Below are positions 8,891 to 15,616 of a DNA stretch of 19,871 nt, piece by piece. Within the stretch, counting starts at the first letter, position 1. Every line of letters begins with the position of its first letter. Source of the DNA: Euryarchaeota archaeon UBA550. Lineage in GTDB: Archaea > Thermoplasmatota > Poseidoniia > Poseidoniales > Poseidoniaceae. The translations under genes and the position numbers were made by a program. A model generated the notes under the pieces. The model ran no database searches. It saw nothing but the letters and a program-made list of their open reading frames with translations, and was not told where the DNA came from. Location: positions 4,646-24,516 of the forward strand of contig DAYA01000080.1 in assembly GCA_002506705.1 (NCBI GenBank), in the 5' to 3' direction.

Positions 8891-9788
8891 TGATGGTATT
8901 GAGGCAGAAAGTCTGCAAACGCTTGTTACAGCACTACACGAAAGAGGACATGGCTGTATCGTATTCGCACCGAGTGAAAACAATTCAGCAGTGAGTATGA
9001 AAATCTCACTAGGCAAGCCTCTTTCTGTTACAAAAATCGAAGACGACCGAGATAGAATGCATCAATTTTCTATTGGAGGCACTCCTTGTGACTGCATCAT
9101 CGCTGCTTTGGATGGAGGGTTGCAAAAATTGGTTCCTGGCATAATGCCAAAACTTGTTGTTAGTGGTGTAAACCTAGGTCCGAACCTTTCACAGGATGCC
9201 TACCACAGCGGTACTATAGCCGCTGCTAGGGAAGCGGGAATGTACGGAATGCCTGCGATCGCCTCATCATGGTCCTCTTTCGACCCAGAAGGAATGGAAA
9301 TTGCAATAGAAGCAACAGTACAACTTGTTGAGGCAGCACTAGCAGTACTTCCAGATGAGCCTGCTAATCTCAATCGCCCCCACGTTGACGTTAACGCACC
9401 ACATCTAACCTCTTGGCCAAAGGAGACAAATATGGGTTGGAAAGATGACCCAATCGCTGCCTTGAGAAGATCATTTGCAGCGGGTGAGATACTACTCAAT
9501 CTAAACGTCCCAAGGGGATGGGAAGGCAAATTTGCAACTACTAGACTTGGCATGCGATGGTATCGCAGTGCAATCACTTTCTCTAATGATACGTCTACCT
9601 TCCAACTTGGAGCAGCTCGAATCGACGTCGACGAAGTTGATAGGGGAGATGTTGATTCAGATATTGTCGGGGTTGCTAGCGTCACGTGCATGCCATCTTG
9701 GCCTCAAACACATCCTCTCGAGATGGACATGTCTTTGCTAGGTTGGGCGTTAGAAAACAGTAAGGATGGTCTTCCAAACTGGCTTTGA
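8865..9788 (+). CDS. surE: 5'/3'-nucleotidase SurE
   Basis: 307 residues. SurE is a divalent-metal phosphatase that removes phosphate from nucleoside 5'- and 3'-monophosphates and short polyphosphates. The metal ligands expected in the family are visible: D9 and D10 in LLTNDDGIEA, S41 in ENNSAVS, and N103 in the SGVNLGPN segment, which continues into DAYHSGTIAAAREA and GMPAIASS. GTPCDC replaces the more usual GTPADC. The C-terminal part is longer than the roughly 250-residue bacterial enzymes, within the range of the family. It is the last gene of the plus-strand run and ends only 4 nt from the stop of the convergent trmY. Confidence 0.92.
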   Translation: MAWILLTNDDGIEAESLQTLVTALHERGHGCIVFAPSENNSAVSMKISLGKPLSVTKIEDDRDRMHQFSIGGTPCDCIIAALDGGLQKLVPGIMPKLVVSGVNLGPNLSQDAYHSGTIAAAREAGMYGMPAIASSWSSFDPEGMEIAIEATVQLVEAALAVLPDEPANLNRPHVDVNAPHLTSWPKETNMGWKDDPIAALRRSFAAGEILLNLNVPRGWEGKFATTRLGMRWYRSAITFSNDTSTFQLGAARIDVDEVDRGDVDSDIVGVASVTCMPSWPQTHPLEMDMSLLGWALENSKDGLPNWL

Positions 9789-9792
9789 TATC

Positions 9793-10392
9793 TCAGAGTT
9801 CGAGATTCACACCTTCGTCTAAAAGGAAGTGAACTATCGCTATACATGTATGCCCTTGTAACCATGTCTTACCAAGACTACGAGGTATTCCCCTTGTAGA
9901 TTCCAAAGTTTTGTCATCCCCTAGAATAAATCCGATGTCATCTATAGTAAAATCAGAGGGTAGTTGGCCGGAATATAGATTTGGAGAATCTGCTTCTAGC
10001 CTAATTGATGGACAGTTCCAATCATCCAATGTCATGTCCAAATCTCCTCCTCCATCATATATCCCTGGGCTTCTTTCAATCCAGTGTCCTCTTGGTGGTA
10101 TTGGCTCTTTTATCACAGCAGCAATCTTCCCTGCAACCGCTCTTTCTTCTGCATGTATTCCTTTGAGTTCATTTGAAACGAATTTGATTCTCCTTGCTGG
10201 TCCAGGTCCACCAAGAAGTATCATAGTAAATTCGACGTCCTTTCTAATCCCATGACTGGTTAGAATTGATGACATTAGAGCCCTAACTAGGACGTCCATT
10301 CTTCCTGCTCCTCCTGCCATGTCATTGAGTGGGAGCTTGCCTTTTGCCATGGCTCTAGTTCCAACAATGACAAATCTTCGCAGAATAATCAC
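9793..10392 (-). CDS. trmY: tRNA (pseudouridine54-N1)-methyltransferase TrmY
   Basis: 199 residues. TrmY is a SPOUT-class, SAM-dependent enzyme that makes N1-methylpseudouridine at position 54 of archaeal tRNA. Family marks are the N-terminal RFVIVGTRA, LPLNDMAGGAGRMDVL, MILLGGPGPARRI, HAEERA, and the C-terminal knot region with FILGDDKTLES and an LGKTWLQGH segment where SAM is bound. The start is odd: the GTG at 10392 overlaps the coaBC stop in GTGA and is part of AGGTGA, which itself looks like a Shine-Dalgarno site. Translation by re-initiation after coaBC is likely; an unusual start a few codons later cannot be excluded. Product identity is secure. Confidence 0.92.
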   Translation of the reverse strand: MIILRRFVIVGTRAMAKGKLPLNDMAGGAGRMDVLVRALMSSILTSHGIRKDVEFTMILLGGPGPARRIKFVSNELKGIHAEERAVAGKIAAVIKEPIPPRGHWIERSPGIYDGGGDLDMTLDDWNCPSIRLEADSPNLYSGQLPSDFTIDDIGFILGDDKTLESTRGIPRSLGKTWLQGHTCIAIVHFLLDEGVNLEL

Positions 10393-11570
10393 CTGTTATT
10401 CTCGATTACAGAGCGTATTGCTTCGCACATGTCGTCTTCTGTTTCTAGAACAAAATTGGCGCCATGTGCGTCGATTAGCCATCCCCTTGGCTTACCTTCC
10501 TTTCCGTAGTCTTCCATACGATTTGCAATTGTTGCAGTCATTCCTGCGGTTTGGATTTGGGCATGTGCTCTGTAAACGAGGTCCTTCTGTTTGATTCCAC
10601 TCTCTAATTTGAAACCTATTCGAGTTGAGCCTTCACATAGTTCCCTCAACTCTTTGATGTGCTTCGCACCTTCAGTCAATTGAATATCCAAAGCACCCTG
10701 TAATGAAGCGATTTTACCTTCAACTGGTTCTGGAATAATGTAATCTAAGACGGCTGCAGCGTGAATCCAAACATCGATCCTGTCTTTCGCTAAGGCTTTT
10801 AGTTCTCTCAACATATCATCAGGATCTGGACAATTGATGTCTAGGGAAAGCCAATCTGGTTTTTTGCAGGTAGTAACACCACTAACGCAAGTAACATCCA
10901 TGCCGTGTCTGTAAAGGTCATCTGCTATCTTGTAACCCGTTTTTCCGCTAGAAGTGTTTTGAACATATCGAACATCATCGATTGAACTTCTGGTTGCACC
11001 AAGTGTTACTACAACCGAGGTCGTGTTCTTATTCACCAAGTTTCCGAGTCTGGCAACAATTTCTTCATGGTTTGGAGTCTTACGCTTTCCTTCTTCTTCA
11101 GGCCCCCAAAGAACTTTGACTCCTGATTTCACACATTCGATAACTAGGTCCTCTGTAACTGGATCATTTGCAAGATCATTATGCATTGATGGGACCATCA
11201 TAATCGGACAGTTTCTACCTCTAGCGGCTGCGAGTGCCATCAGAAGTGGTCCATTCATTACGCCATGAATGAAGGAAGCGATGATGTTCCTAGTTGCAGG
11301 AGTGACCAAAACCGCATCAAATCCTGAAAGAGCGGTTAAGTCTCCATCCCAATCGGTGATTACCTCTCCCTGACATGCCCAGCGAACTGCCATTGGAGTG
11401 ATGACCTGTTGGGCAGAGGGTGTCATGATTACAGAGACATTTGCTCCATGCCTTCTGAGTTCTCTAGCTAGTCTTACGGTATCGACTGCGGCAATACCTC
11501 CGCTTACTCCGAGTAAGACGTGACGCCCTTTCAGAGAAGAGCCACGAATCTCGACATCGGTGTCACGCAT
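10389..11570 (-). CDS. coaBC: bifunctional phosphopantothenoylcysteine decarboxylase / phosphopantothenate-cysteine ligase
   Basis: 393 residues from the ATG at 11570; a TTG at 11633 would extend it by 21. The N-terminal flavoprotein half (CoaC) shows LLGVSGGIAAVD near residues 19-30, a VTPATRNIIA stretch and a VPSMHNDLA loop. The C-terminal ligase half (CoaB) shows VVTLGATRSSIDDVR, NTSSGKTGY, HAAAVLDY and GKIAS. Together they add cysteine to 4'-phosphopantothenate and decarboxylate the product on the way to coenzyme A. The usual catalytic His before the PAT motif is not obvious: the aligned stretch reads DGDLTALSGFD. A His occurs later at position 102. CoaC activity is therefore less certain than CoaB activity. 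trmY follows with a 4-nt overlap. Confidence 0.9.
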   Translation of the reverse strand: MRDTDVEIRGSSLKGRHVLLGVSGGIAAVDTVRLARELRRHGANVSVIMTPSAQQVITPMAVRWACQGEVITDWDGDLTALSGFDAVLVTPATRNIIASFIHGVMNGPLLMALAAARGRNCPIMMVPSMHNDLANDPVTEDLVIECVKSGVKVLWGPEEEGKRKTPNHEEIVARLGNLVNKNTTSVVVTLGATRSSIDDVRYVQNTSSGKTGYKIADDLYRHGMDVTCVSGVTTCKKPDWLSLDINCPDPDDMLRELKALAKDRIDVWIHAAAVLDYIIPEPVEGKIASLQGALDIQLTEGAKHIKELRELCEGSTRIGFKLESGIKQKDLVYRAHAQIQTAGMTATIANRMEDYGKEGKPRGWLIDAHGANFVLETEDDMCEAIRSVIENNR

Positions 11571-11674
11571 GTTTTGGGCACGGGTCACTGCTTCAATACG
11601 CCTTCGCTGTGAAATATTGAAAATTTGGAACAAAGAACCGGTTACTTGAATTGTAAATCTACTGTGGTTTGGGT
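11571..11674. promoter_or_regulatory. divergent intergenic region between coaBC and the membrane zinc-ribbon gene
   Basis: About 104 nt between the chosen starts. An A/T-rich AATTGTAAAT at 11649-11658 lies about 20 nt upstream of the plus-strand ATG (11675), a fitting place for a TATA box of a leaderless mRNA. On the minus strand CAATATTTC near 11612-11620 could serve coaBC. Both are guesses from position and composition. Confidence 0.3.
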
Positions 11675-12244
11675 ATGGCAGATGCTGATGAGATTGTGCT
11701 GGCTGGCTCTAGGCCGCAGCATTCGAATCCTATCGAATCTCTTCACAATCGAACAGCATTTGTTCTAATTATTGATTCAGCAATTGTCACATTTGCCTTC
11801 TACTCTCTTTTCGGTAGTTTAGCCTTGATTCCTGGCGCTTTCTTTCTAGCCGTGTGGTCTGGTTACAAGAATAGGTCTGCTTGGGCGTATTGGTTTGCAC
11901 CAATCATTATCGGAGGGTTAACGGTAATCTTCGCAATTTTGCTATTCTTCAACCTGATGACTATTTTGTCTGGAAACATATCTGGATTATTGTTTGCATT
12001 AATTTTAGGATATGCTATATTTTCATCTGTGAGATTCATAAGAATTCACTTCCACCCTGTATACCAAATGGGATACAGCGGTCATTCTGTTTACGATGAG
12101 GGCATTAAGCTTCCAGCAAATGAAATGCTGGCAGCATGTCCAACCTGCTTAGCAGTACTTGCGGTAAATCCACATTTGCTTTCGCCCAAGGACAAATGTC
12201 CTCATTGTGATTCTCCACTTGTTCTTGGTTACGAAGAAGAGTGA
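11675..12244 (+). CDS. membrane protein with C-terminal zinc ribbon, unknown function
   Basis: 189 residues from the ATG at 11675 (a TTG at 11669 is less likely). A soluble N-terminus of about 25 residues is followed by four probable membrane helices between about 28 and 128, with short loops. The tail carries a treble-clef or ribbon-type zinc site: C155-x-x-C158 and C175-x-x-C178, the latter as CPHC. I do not recognise the family. Proteins of this shape in archaea are usually membrane-bound adaptors or assembly factors, but nothing here fixes the role. The stop is 5 nt from the stop of the convergent actin-like gene. Confidence 0.75.
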   Translation: MADADEIVLAGSRPQHSNPIESLHNRTAFVLIIDSAIVTFAFYSLFGSLALIPGAFFLAVWSGYKNRSAWAYWFAPIIIGGLTVIFAILLFFNLMTILSGNISGLLFALILGYAIFSSVRFIRIHFHPVYQMGYSGHSVYDEGIKLPANEMLAACPTCLAVLAVNPHLLSPKDKCPHCDSPLVLGYEEE

Positions 12245-12249
12245 ACTAA

Positions 12250-13275
12250 TCAGCGAGATGCTAAAGTTAGGTTCTTCCACATATCTTCTGGAACTTCCAT
12301 TGCCAGTCTTAGACCACCCATTGCTCCGAGGCGAACCGGGTCATCTACGACGTGGACATTGACTTCGCCCATGTCTGACAATCTTCTCTCGATAAGAGCA
12401 CCAAGTCCTCTGATTCCAGAGCCACCGCCCGCTAGAACCATGTTCCTGCGGAATTCATCGTGGAATTCTGGGTTTGAACCTGCGATTAGTGCTTTGACGT
12501 TCTCGACGATTGGGTCGACGATGGACTCACATGCTGCTTGGATACAATCTGTGATGTCTAGAGACATTGCCTTGCCTTCGATTGAGAAGTCGACCATAAT
12601 TGGCTCATCTGGTGTAGATGTTGAAACGAAAGAGTACTGTTCCTTCCATCTGCGAGCCATGTCTTTGGTGATCTGTGCACCGTTGTACTTCTTCTGTACT
12701 TCGAGGATAATTTGGTTGTCTACGTAGTCACCAGCGTATCCTGTGTGCATTTGGTCCCCTGGACCTGGAATTGTACCGTAAACACGGCACAGGTCAGTTG
12801 TACCTGCTCCAATATCGATGACCAAAGTGTGTTCAATCATGTCCAGGGCGTATGCGACAGCGAATGGTTCAGAGATAATCATAGCAGCGTTGACTGATCC
12901 AGCTGCTGCATCGAAAATTGAAGTCTTGTCGACGTGGCTTGCCTCAGCAGGAGCACCGATTACTGCAACAACTCTGTCGTAATCTTCTGGGTCAGACAAC
13001 CCGATTAGGTGGGTAATGAAATGAGCGATGAACTCTCTGTCTTCTGGTGTGTCCTTGATGACTCCCAGTTCAAGAGGTCTGAAGAGGTTAAGTGCTAACC
13101 TGTTCTTCAAAGCCTCATTTCCGAATAGAACATCTCTCTTCAAGAAATTTCTTGCGATTGGGTCTTTTGGTGTACCGATAACAGTCAACTCTTCTTCTTC
13201 GTGACTGTCACTTGATACCATTACAGAACGAAAGGTTCCAAGGTCAATTCCAATGTAAAGTACTTCTTCAGCCAT
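12250..13275 (-). CDS. MamK-like/MreB-class actin-family ATPase
   Basis: 341 residues from the ATG at 13275 (an in-frame ATG at 13287 adds four). Actin-fold nucleotide motifs are clear: phosphate 1 GIDLGT at 9-14, phosphate 2 VIDIGAGTTD at 152-161, and the adenosine motif AGGGSGIRG from 282. Beyond the shared fold the protein recalls MamK, the magnetosome filament actin: a GTPKD segment near residue 34, an IPGPGDQ-then-AG-x-YVD stretch, EQYSFVSTSTP, and the ending G-x-LRLA-x-E-x-P-x-x-x-W. There are no Hsp70 domains and no MreB membrane-binding helix at the N-terminus. It should polymerise with ATP; its cargo or anchor is unknown. No magnetosome genes are visible. A TerB/zinc-ribbon gene lies 97 nt upstream on the same strand and may be a partner. 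Confidence 0.85.
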   Translation of the reverse strand: MAEEVLYIGIDLGTFRSVMVSSDSHEEEELTVIGTPKDPIARNFLKRDVLFGNEALKNRLALNLFRPLELGVIKDTPEDREFIAHFITHLIGLSDPEDYDRVVAVIGAPAEASHVDKTSIFDAAAGSVNAAMIISEPFAVAYALDMIEHTLVIDIGAGTTDLCRVYGTIPGPGDQMHTGYAGDYVDNQIILEVQKKYNGAQITKDMARRWKEQYSFVSTSTPDEPIMVDFSIEGKAMSLDITDCIQAACESIVDPIVENVKALIAGSNPEFHDEFRRNMVLAGGGSGIRGLGALIERRLSDMGEVNVHVVDDPVRLGAMGGLRLAMEVPEDMWKNLTLASR

Positions 13276-13297
13276 AATACTCGCCATTCCGCCCCAT
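13268..13297 (-). CDS. candidate 9-residue leader peptide overlapping the actin start
   Basis: ATG at 13297 opens the frame MGRNGEYYG and stops at TGA (13270-13268), which lies 2 nt past the ATG codon of the actin gene at 13275-13273 (ATGGCTGA). A GGTGAG Shine-Dalgarno at 13308-13303 is 5 nt before this ATG, an ideal spacing, whereas it is 15 and 27 nt from the two possible actin starts. Termination and re-initiation would then control actin translation. Chance, or a sequencing indel, could also explain it. Confidence 0.3.
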   Translation of the reverse strand: MGRNGEYYG

Positions 13298-13339
13298 CGG
13301 CTCTCACCTTATGAAGAATGCCTTAGAACCATGGTGGAG

Positions 13340-13377
13340 GTTAGCGCCAATTTAATTCTATATATCAGTACGCTAAC
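13340..13377. promoter_or_regulatory. TATA box of the actin gene flanked by a perfect 7-bp inverted repeat
   Basis: On the minus strand ATATATAGAATTAAA (13365-13351) is the strongest TATA-like element in the window and lies in the gap before the actin gene. The arms GTTAGCG (13340-13346) and CGCTAAC (13371-13377) are exact reverse complements and bracket it with 24 nt between. One arm includes the stop codon of the upstream gene. It may be an operator covering the promoter, or a stem-loop ending the upstream transcript. A transcript from this promoter would have a leader of some 45-60 nt, consistent with the Shine-Dalgarno site found there. Confidence 0.4.
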
Positions 13378-14374
13378 ACCAATTTTCACATGCCTTACAG
13401 TACCATGCCGCATAGTCTGCGTAAAGGTCAGCCATAGCACCACAATTTGTACATTCTTTGAGGGCATGCTCTCCAAAAATCTGCTGGACAATCTGCACGT
13501 GCAAGTAATCGTCGATACCTAATTGTTGTCTCATTGCCCACAACATTTGGTCTTCGGACGGGGAAATGATTCCGTCTGCAAGGCAGATTTCTACAACCAC
13601 TTTGTAATCCTCTACCATTCGTACATCACGAGGGTCCATTGAGACTCCAGATTTCTCAGCAACTATGTCAGTACCTCCTGGATCATCCACAAAGATGACT
13701 AGAGAATCTGCGTTTAGATTTTCATCACGTAACTCTAACAGGATAATGCTACCTTCTTGGTTGGCGTAAACCAAATTTGAGAATCGGTTGATGACGTTGG
13801 TTATGGAGCGAGCTGTATCTTCAGCAGACCTTCCTCTGCGCCAACCGGTTTCACTTGCTTCATCATAGGCGTAGAACTCAGTTCCAAGTCCGGGGTATTC
13901 TAGCCGAATTTCTTCCCCGCCGTCAAAGCCGTTTGCAACTATGGTAATACTTCCAACTGTGGTATCAACTAAGTTGTCATCATCATCAAATGAAATCATC
14001 AGCGGCTTTCTCTCTTCTGCGGCTGCATTAAAGTGTCCACTCATGCCACTCATCCATTTGTCTTCTAGTCTCTTCAAAGAGGCTTCTTGCTCCCCGGATA
14101 GTCCACTGTCAATACCTAGGACGTTACTTAGGTCACCAGATTGCATTTCATTCTTAAATTCCTCAATCAGTTCAGCATCTCTGCGGTAGTTTTGCGGCGG
14201 ACCTCTTTTCTGAGCCACGTGATTTGGATCTTTCCACTCATATCCACATCTAACACAACTTAGGTATCCAGCAAGTGTCGAGGGCTGCTTTTCACCACCA
14301 CAGCGTGGACAGTCTCCTTCTTCAGAGATGCTTAGATTTTCATAGGCTTCGCGTCGGCCTTTGCGGATACCCAT
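13373..14374 (-). CDS. double zinc-ribbon protein with TerB-like helical segment, unknown function
   Basis: 333 residues, no signal peptide or membrane helix. An N-terminal zinc ribbon uses C22, C25, C40 and C43 (CPRC and CVRC). Residues about 60-115 are charged and probably helical. Residues 120-240 are an acidic beta-rich domain I do not recognise. Residues 253-302 (EICLADGIISPSED then a helix) resemble the acidic helical TerB/tellurite-resistance-like fold, in which D-G-x-(3-5)-E is typical. A second zinc ribbon at the very end uses C308, C311, C326 and C329, and the protein stops on a final Cys333. The gene follows the thiolase by 32 nt and precedes the MamK-like actin. A structural or adaptor role with the actin is only suggested by position. 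Confidence 0.7.
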   Translation of the reverse strand: MGIRKGRREAYENLSISEEGDCPRCGGEKQPSTLAGYLSCVRCGYEWKDPNHVAQKRGPPQNYRRDAELIEEFKNEMQSGDLSNVLGIDSGLSGEQEASLKRLEDKWMSGMSGHFNAAAEERKPLMISFDDDDNLVDTTVGSITIVANGFDGGEEIRLEYPGLGTEFYAYDEASETGWRRGRSAEDTARSITNVINRFSNLVYANQEGSIILLELRDENLNADSLVIFVDDPGGTDIVAEKSGVSMDPRDVRMVEDYKVVVEICLADGIISPSEDQMLWAMRQQLGIDDYLHVQIVQQIFGEHALKECTNCGAMADLYADYAAWYCKACENWC

Positions 14375-14384
14375 GAGGCCACTT

Positions 14385-14397
14385 GATATGCGATATC
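14385..14397. repeat. small inverted repeat GATAT-GCG-ATATC upstream of the zinc-ribbon/TerB gene
   Basis: The two 5-bp arms pair perfectly with a 3-nt centre, 11-23 nt before the ATG at 14374. Its A/T-rich core could serve as TATA element or operator, but it is short. Confidence 0.2.
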
Positions 14398-14406
14398 ACA
14401 TGAACG

Positions 14407-15549
14407 TTATGATTGGCAATTTCGCAATATGGTAGCGATTCCCATTCCTCCACCGATGCACATCGATGCTAGAGCGTACTCCCCGCCGCTTCTGTTGAGT
14501 AATGATGCGGCTTTTCCTAGGATGCGTGCTCCGCTAGCCCCTAGAGGATGACCTATTGCTAATGCTCCTCCATCTATGTTCACTCTATTATCATCAGAAT
14601 TAAGTTCTAAATCTTTCATCACAGCTAAAGATTGAGCACTAAAAGCCTCATTTAATTCAATTACGTCAACCTCATCCAAAGTGATGCCTGCTCTTGCTAA
14701 GGCTTTCTTTGAGGATTCAACAGGACCTATGCCCATGATATGCGGTGGCACACCGACAACGGCAGTGGATACGATTTCTGCCATTCCATTCATGCTATGC
14801 TCTTCTACGTAATTCTGTGAGCAAATTAGGTTACAAGCTGCACCATCGGTAAGTGGAGATGATGTAGCAGCGGTAACACTACCAGTTTCGATAAATGCAG
14901 GTTTCAATTTTGCCATCTTTTCCAAGGTAGACTCTCTCATACAACCATCTAATTCAACCATTTTATCTGGTGATTTGACAGGTACGATTTCTTTAGTAAG
15001 CAGTCCCTTGCTTTGTGCATTGAGGGCTTTTTGGTGACTTCCAAGAGCGAATTCTTCCTGGTCCAACCTTGATATTGAGTAGTCGTTGGCAAGGTTTTCT
15101 GCAGTTAATCCCATGGAGATGTAGGCATCAGGGTATTCTGCTTCAATCCCAGGGTGCAAGTCACGATTCCACCCTCCTCTTTTCACAAGCGACATTGTTT
15201 CTACTCCTGCCGTAAGGAAAACCTCACCAGATCCAATACTAATCGCACCTGCTGCAGTGTGTGCAACCTGCATTGATGAGCCGCACAGGCGGTTTGTCGT
15301 CATACCCGGGATAGTGTTTGGTAGCCCTGGCAAATAGGTTGCAATTCTCCCAAGGTTGAGTCCTTGTACTCCTTCTGGGTATGCGCATCCCAACATAAGG
15401 TCCTCGATATCGTTTACATTGACTTTGCTTCTAGCAATAATTTCTGAGACGGTAGCATTCAGCATGTCTTCAGGTCTAACTTGTGCAAGTTCACCCTTGT
15501 GTGCTCTGTGGAAAGGAGTCCTGACGTAGTCACAGATTACTGCTCGCAT
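14407..15549 (-). CDS. acetyl-CoA acyltransferase (thiolase)
   Basis: 380 residues, a full-length type II thiolase that cleaves 3-ketoacyl-CoA to acetyl-CoA and a shortened acyl-CoA, or condenses two acetyl-CoA. The nucleophile is C89 in NRLCGSS; the second site has NEAFSAQ, H334 in AIGHPLGASGAR and C364 in CIGGGMG. The N-terminus (RTPFHRAHKGEL) and LGCAYPEGVQGLN resemble FadA-like degradative enzymes more than archaeal SCP-x-type thiolases, suggesting an ancestral gain from bacteria. With the hydroxyacyl-CoA dehydrogenase at the left edge, it points to beta-oxidation. No Shine-Dalgarno is seen; AATGATATTG about 28 nt upstream would fit a leaderless promoter. Confidence 0.93.
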   Translation of the reverse strand: MRAVICDYVRTPFHRAHKGELAQVRPEDMLNATVSEIIARSKVNVNDIEDLMLGCAYPEGVQGLNLGRIATYLPGLPNTIPGMTTNRLCGSSMQVAHTAAGAISIGSGEVFLTAGVETMSLVKRGGWNRDLHPGIEAEYPDAYISMGLTAENLANDYSISRLDQEEFALGSHQKALNAQSKGLLTKEIVPVKSPDKMVELDGCMRESTLEKMAKLKPAFIETGSVTAATSSPLTDGAACNLICSQNYVEEHSMNGMAEIVSTAVVGVPPHIMGIGPVESSKKALARAGITLDEVDVIELNEAFSAQSLAVMKDLELNSDDNRVNIDGGALAIGHPLGASGARILGKAASLLNRSGGEYALASMCIGGGMGIATILRNCQS

Positions 15550-15572
15550 GAACCGTCCAAAAGGAGTGCTTT

Positions 15573-15582
15573 CAATATCATT
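15573..15582 (-). promoter_or_regulatory. candidate TATA box of the thiolase gene
   Basis: AATGATATTG on the minus strand is centred about 28 nt before the ATG at 15549, the spacing expected for a leaderless archaeal transcript. The divergent kptA start is 67 nt from the thiolase start, so both promoters share this short gap. Confidence 0.35.
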
Positions 15583-15616
15583 GCCCTAAATCTCATCTCA
15601 GTTCATAGAACTGATT

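Noticed and set aside
9200..9691. 163-residue minus-strand open frame inside surE
   Set aside because: Ser/Thr/Ala-rich translation with no family pattern, fully within a conserved SurE coding region.
12250..13275. Calling the actin-like protein an Hsp70/DnaK or a ParM plasmid protein
   Set aside because: It lacks the substrate-binding domain of Hsp70 and no plasmid partition genes are near; the sequence resembles MamK/MreB more.
15550..15616. Possible tRNA or small RNA in intergenic gaps
   Set aside because: All gaps are short (under about 110 nt) and none shows a cloverleaf pattern or the conserved T-arm GTTCRA sequence.
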